This document shows, one piece after another, positions 60,932-64,000 of a stretch of 64,000 nucleotides of DNA. The DNA is taken from NCBI GenBank assembly GCA_951813615.1, contig OX638377.1, forward strand, positions 4,366,599 through 4,430,598, given 5' to 3'. A model generated the notes under the pieces. That model was not told the DNA's origin. It made no database searches and saw only the letters and a list, made by a program, of their open reading frames with translations. Numbering within the stretch: the first letter of the stretch is position 1; each line of letters opens with the position of its first letter. The translations under genes and the position numbers were made by a program. The DNA is from an uncultured Latescibacterota bacterium (lineage in GTDB: Bacteria > Latescibacterota > UBA2968 > UBA8231).

Positions 60932-60944
60932 CCGGAGGGGAACC

Positions 60945-61781
60945 ATGGCGTTTGAACTCAACGCACCGAGCAAAATAAAGAGCATAACAAGCGCGTACAC
61001 AGGTCCGCGCTTCCGCAACGGGCGGCCCAAAGTCGACGACGATATTGTCGAGCGGATGAAGTGGGTAACCGTCGAGGAAGCTTGGGGAGTGCTGATGGGC
61101 AAGGGGCATTCGTTTCAGTTCGAAGGCGACTGGATCAACCTGCATCCAAGCCGCGTGCTAGTCGGCCGTGCAGTGACGGCTCGCTACATCCCGCACCGGC
61201 CCGACTTCAACGACGTTGTGAATGCCGAAGGCGAGCGGCACGGGCGGATCGGCGGCCAGAATAGCTGGGTCATCGACACTTTGGTCGCCAACGACGTGTT
61301 GGTCGTCGATCTGTTCGGCAAGGTGCTGCGCGGGACCTTTATCGGCGACAATCTCGGCACGGCGATCGCAGCCAACACCGGCGGTACAGGCCTAGTCGTC
61401 GATGGCGGTATCCGCGACGATCACCGCGTGCGCCAGTTACCGATCAACGTGCTCTGCAAAGGACTGCATCCCTCGGCAATCGGCGAGGTGACCATGGCCG
61501 AGATCAACGGCCCAGTGCGAGTGGGTGAGGCAACCTGTATGCCGGGCGATATCGTGCTGGCGACCCCCACGGGCGTGATTTTCGTGCCGCCGCAATACGC
61601 CCGCGAGGTCGTGGAATCCTCCGAAAACACCCGCCTACGCGACTATTGGGGCAAGAAGAGCATTGCCGACGGCCGCTACACGCCCGGGGAAGTGGATCGC
61701 AAGTGGTCGCCTAAGATGGACAAAGAATTCGCCAAGTGGCAAAAAACGGCTGACATAGAGGCGATTTTCGCCGAATTATAG
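60945..61781 (+). CDS. RraA-like aldolase/dimethylmenaquinone methyltransferase-type protein
   Basis: A 278-residue protein of the RraA/4-hydroxy-4-methyl-2-oxoglutarate aldolase family. The signature GGIRDDHRV and the GDNLGTAIAA block are present; typical members are about 160-230 residues, so this one has N- and C-terminal extensions. It may split oxo-acids; regulation of RNase E (the RraA role) is not indicated. The ATG follows GGAGGGG. The 5' leader contains a terminator. Confidence 0.8.
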   Translation: MAFELNAPSKIKSITSAYTGPRFRNGRPKVDDDIVERMKWVTVEEAWGVLMGKGHSFQFEGDWINLHPSRVLVGRAVTARYIPHRPDFNDVVNAEGERHGRIGGQNSWVIDTLVANDVLVVDLFGKVLRGTFIGDNLGTAIAANTGGTGLVVDGGIRDDHRVRQLPINVLCKGLHPSAIGEVTMAEINGPVRVGEATCMPGDIVLATPTGVIFVPPQYAREVVESSENTRLRDYWGKKSIADGRYTPGEVDRKWSPKMDKEFAKWQKTADIEAIFAEL

Positions 61782-61786
61782 AAAAT

Positions 61787-61816
61787 GGGCCGAGGCAAAT
61801 ACAGATGCCCCGGCCC
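61787..61816 (-). terminator. Stem-loop between convergent genes
   Basis: GGGCCGAGGC and GCCCCGGCCC pair as a 10-base stem with one mismatch and a 10-base loop. Read on the minus strand it is followed by ATTTTC, a weak T-run, so it best fits termination of the binding-protein gene. Confidence 0.5.
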
Positions 61817-61839
61817 GCTGTCGAATAGCTTTTTCGCGG

Positions 61840-62925
61840 CTAGCGCGCCAACCAAGCGCTGAAGCGCTCGTTCATCTCGTCCATGTTGTCGCTCCACCAG
61901 CGCCAGTCATTGCGCAGTGCGTCCGCCGCGTTGGCTGGATACGTCGGCATGTGCGGAGCCATTTCCTCGCTGGTCTCAGCGTGCACCGAGATCAAGTCCA
62001 TGCCCGAGCGACGCGCTGGCGCATAGGCGATGTAGCGGCCCACGCCGGCCATGGACGACGGTCGCGCCGCAAAGGCGAGAAATTTGCGCGCAGCCTCCAA
62101 ATTCGGCGCACCCGCCGCGATGACGAGCTGGCCCGTGTCCAGCACTTGACCGTCCCAGACGATCGTAAACGGCTGCTTTTCCAAGATCTGCGCGTTGAAT
62201 ATGCGCCCGTTGTACGCCGTGGTCATCACCACTTCGCCATCGGCGAGCATCTGCGGCGGCTGCGCGCCCGCCTCCCACCAAACCACCTGATCCTTGATGG
62301 TGTCGAGCTTGCGGAATGCGCGATTGACCCCTTCGGGCGTGTCGAGAGTGGCGTACACCTCGTCCCGGGGCACTCCGTCGGCCATCAGGGCAAACTCCAA
62401 GTTTACAGCCGGTACGCGCCGCATCCCGCGCCGGCCCGGGAACGCCTCAAGATCGAAAAAGTCGGCGATGGTTTCTGGTTTGCGTTCCTTAAAATGGTCC
62501 GTGCGGTACGCATAGACAGTCGAGTAGAACAACGTGCCAACGCCGCATTCACCTATAGCTTCCGGGTAAAAGTCGTCCTCGGGCGATTCGCCATTCGCCC
62601 CAGGAGGCAACTCAAAGTCCAGCACTTCGAGGAGGCCCTCGTCGCAGCCGGTCATGGCATCGGCGAGCTCCATATCTATCACGTCCCAATACACGGCCCC
62701 CGCATCCACTTGGGCGCGCAATTGGGCGAGGCCGCCGTTGTAGTCCTCCAAGCGAACTTCTATGCCCGTCTCTTCAGTAAAAGCTTCGTGATAGCCTTTT
62801 GCGCAGGCGCGCGCATACGAACCGCCCCAAGACACCACGGTCAGGGATTCCGCGTTGGCCGCCGCACACCACGCCAGCGCGGCCAGCGCCCAAACCAGCC
62901 GTCTACCAGCCCAAGTTAAATTCAT
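61840..62925 (-). CDS. PotD-like polyamine-type ABC substrate-binding protein
   Basis: A 361-residue periplasmic binding protein of the spermidine/putrescine type (SBP family 1/8). A signal peptide ends near AAANA-E (25-26). Conserved parts include VVSWGGSYARACAKGY, then YDxVIDMELAD-type DVIDMELADAM, FYSTVYAYRTDHF and TAYNGRIFNAQ. No permease or ATPase gene is nearby, so other parts of the transporter are encoded elsewhere. Amino acids or opines are alternative ligands. Confidence 0.85.
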   Translation of the reverse strand: MNLTWAGRRLVWALAALAWCAAANAESLTVVSWGGSYARACAKGYHEAFTEETGIEVRLEDYNGGLAQLRAQVDAGAVYWDVIDMELADAMTGCDEGLLEVLDFELPPGANGESPEDDFYPEAIGECGVGTLFYSTVYAYRTDHFKERKPETIADFFDLEAFPGRRGMRRVPAVNLEFALMADGVPRDEVYATLDTPEGVNRAFRKLDTIKDQVVWWEAGAQPPQMLADGEVVMTTAYNGRIFNAQILEKQPFTIVWDGQVLDTGQLVIAAGAPNLEAARKFLAFAARPSSMAGVGRYIAYAPARRSGMDLISVHAETSEEMAPHMPTYPANAADALRNDWRWWSDNMDEMNERFSAWLAR

Positions 62926-62931
62926 AATCGC

Positions 62932-63567
62932 TTACTTATTGGGCTGCGGCGTGACGCGCAGGTAGGGCTTAACCGCCGTAAAGCCTTGGGGGAATTTCTC
63001 GGTGGCTTCCTCGTCCGAGAGGGCCGGGACCACGATGCAGTCGTCGCCGTCTTGCCAATTGGCCGGGGTGGCGACCGAGTAATTGGCCGTCAGTTGCAGC
63101 GAATCAATCACGCGCAAAATTTCGTCGAAATTGCGGCCAGTCGAAGCCGGGTACGTCAGCGTCAGCTTGACCTTTTTGTCCGCGCCGATGACGAAAACCG
63201 AGCGCACGGTCATATTGTCGAGCGCATTGGGGTGAATCATGTCGTAGAGTTCGGCGACCTTGCGGTCGGGATCGGCGATCAGCGGGAAATCGACATGGGC
63301 GTTTTGGGTCTCGTTGATGTCGGAAATCCAGCCCTCGTGGTCGTCAACCGAGTTGACGCTCAAGGCGATGATCTTGACGCCGCGCTTTTTGAACTCCTCT
63401 TCGATGTTGGCCACTGCACCCAACTCCGTGGTGCAGACCGGAGTGAAGTCGGCGGGGTGGGAAAAGAGTACCCCCCAAGAATCGCCGAGCCATTCGTGAA
63501 AATTAATCGGGCCTGCGGTGGTTGCCGCGCTAAAATCCGGGGCTTCGTCGCCGAGTCGGACAGCCAT
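62932..63567 (-). CDS. 1-Cys peroxiredoxin (PRDX6-like)
   Basis: A 211-residue thiol peroxidase. The peroxidatic Cys45 is in FTPVCTTELG; no second Cys in the resolving position is present, matching the 1-Cys class. The C-terminal domain (DDCIVVPALSDEEA) is typical. It reduces hydrogen peroxide and lipid peroxides. It stops six bases before the PotD-like gene starts in the same direction. Strong ribosome-binding sequence AAAGGAGAACC precedes the ATG. Confidence 0.92.
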   Translation of the reverse strand: MAVRLGDEAPDFSAATTAGPINFHEWLGDSWGVLFSHPADFTPVCTTELGAVANIEEEFKKRGVKIIALSVNSVDDHEGWISDINETQNAHVDFPLIADPDRKVAELYDMIHPNALDNMTVRSVFVIGADKKVKLTLTYPASTGRNFDEILRVIDSLQLTANYSVATPANWQDGDDCIVVPALSDEEATEKFPQGFTAVKPYLRVTPQPNK

Positions 63568-63643
63568 GATGGTTCTCCTTTTTCCTAACTAGTGAAAGAG
63601 TTTGCGAACAAGCATTTAAATATCAAGGTACATATAGCGGTCG

Positions 63644-64000
63644 TCAATTCGTCTCCAACAGCCCTTTGAGATAGCGGGCGCTCTCGCGCACCGCGGCTTC
63701 TGTGCCCAGGTCGGCCGAGGCTTGATGAACCGTCACATAGCCCTCGTAGCCAACCGCGTACAGTGCGTCCATCAGCGGCGGGAAGCTAATGCCCCCTCCC
63801 TCCCACAAAGGGATCTGGCGGAACCGCACCTCGCCGCGGCACCACGTCTCAAGCGCGTCTGGACCATCGGCGGTCAAGACGTGATTTTGCAGATATACAT
63901 TGAATAGGTGCGGCGCGAGGCGGCGGATGGCATCTAGCCCATAAGGCTGACCACAGAGTTCCAAGTTGGCCGGTTCGTAGATCAGGCCGAAGTTGGCGCG
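63644..64000 (-). CDS. Sugar phosphate isomerase/epimerase-like, C-terminal part
   Basis: The frame continues through the right end of the window, so only about 118 C-terminal residues are visible. The metal-site region FGLIYEPANL and the phrase HLFNVYLQNHV followed by GYEGYVTVHQ match the xylose-isomerase-like TIM barrel. The N-terminal portion, including the start, lies outside. It is the third such barrel in the window. Confidence 0.8.
   Translation of the reverse strand, partial: RANFGLIYEPANLELCGQPYGLDAIRRLAPHLFNVYLQNHVLTADGPDALETWCRGEVRFRQIPLWEGGGISFPPLMDALYAVGYEGYVTVHQASADLGTEAAVRESARYLKGLLETN

Overview
The window is about 64 kb of high-GC bacterial DNA, dense with genes and mostly in short operons. 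The mix of genes is typical of uncultured marine, often sponge-associated, lineages such as Poribacteria or Latescibacterota: several phytanoyl-CoA dioxygenase (PhyH) proteins, Gfo/Idh/MocA oxidoreductases, xylose-isomerase-like TIM barrels, an enolase-superfamily enzyme, a sulfatase-fold enzyme, a rhamnose mutarotase, M32, M19 and M17 peptidases and large leucine-rich-repeat lipoproteins. That assignment is an inference from gene content; no rRNA gene is present to test it.

Layout. 1-15.8 kb: catabolic and housekeeping genes (oxidoreductases, PhyH, a flavoprotein, diaminopropionate ammonia-lyase, a metallophosphoesterase, an oligopeptide-type binding lipoprotein, an RsmJ-like methyltransferase, HflX, gluconokinase, a LacI regulator) plus a small pair of unknown genes behind a strong promoter at 1.3-2.0 kb. 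16.0-22.0 kb: two paralogous surface lipoproteins built from plant-type leucine-rich repeats; the larger carries an almost perfect 1,071-bp in-frame tandem duplication. 22.0-22.6 kb: a non-coding scar with a methylase-like C-terminal remnant, two matching palindromes and a tRNA 3'-end-like sequence, which looks like the junction of a lost integrative element. 22.6-30.0 kb: an eight-gene Mrp/Mnh-type cation/proton antiporter operon plus a small membrane protein. 30.2-32.7 kb: two PhyH genes and a LysR regulator. 32.8-33.8 kb: a coupled GYP-repeat protein and HEPN-like protein. 34.1-44.4 kb: serS-folD, glgP with an unpaired higA, TIM-barrel and enolase-superfamily enzymes and two peptidases. 44.4-46.2 kb: an AAA ATPase plus DUF4276 TOPRIM-like pair that resembles an anti-phage module. 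46.3-52.6 kb: an oxidoreductase, pepA, a phosphatase, glcD-glcF and a rhamnose mutarotase. 52.6-55.5 kb: a tight three-gene accessory cassette ending in a ComEC-like metallo-beta-lactamase protein, then an unpaired MNT nucleotidyltransferase. 55.6-64 kb: an SDR, serC, a broken Uma2 gene, a sulfatase-fold enzyme with a non-canonical active site, a VOC protein, an ssb operon, an RraA-like protein, a polyamine-type binding protein, a 1-Cys peroxiredoxin and a truncated sugar isomerase.

How the parts work together. The metabolic genes suggest scavenging of host- or algae-derived organic matter: sugars and sugar acids (mutarotase, gluconokinase, glycolate oxidase, isomerases, oxidoreductases), peptides and amines. 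The antiporter fits a saline habitat. The LRR lipoproteins are probably exposed and interactive. Accessory modules (small pairs, ATPase/TOPRIM, the MBL cassette, unpaired antitoxin-like genes, broken Uma2 and methylase remnants) are scattered singly between housekeeping operons, not gathered in one island. The most promising candidates for an undescribed system are the three-gene MBL cassette (52,644-55,029), the AAA/DUF4276 pair (44,421-46,207) and the GYP-repeat/HEPN pair (32,806-33,800).
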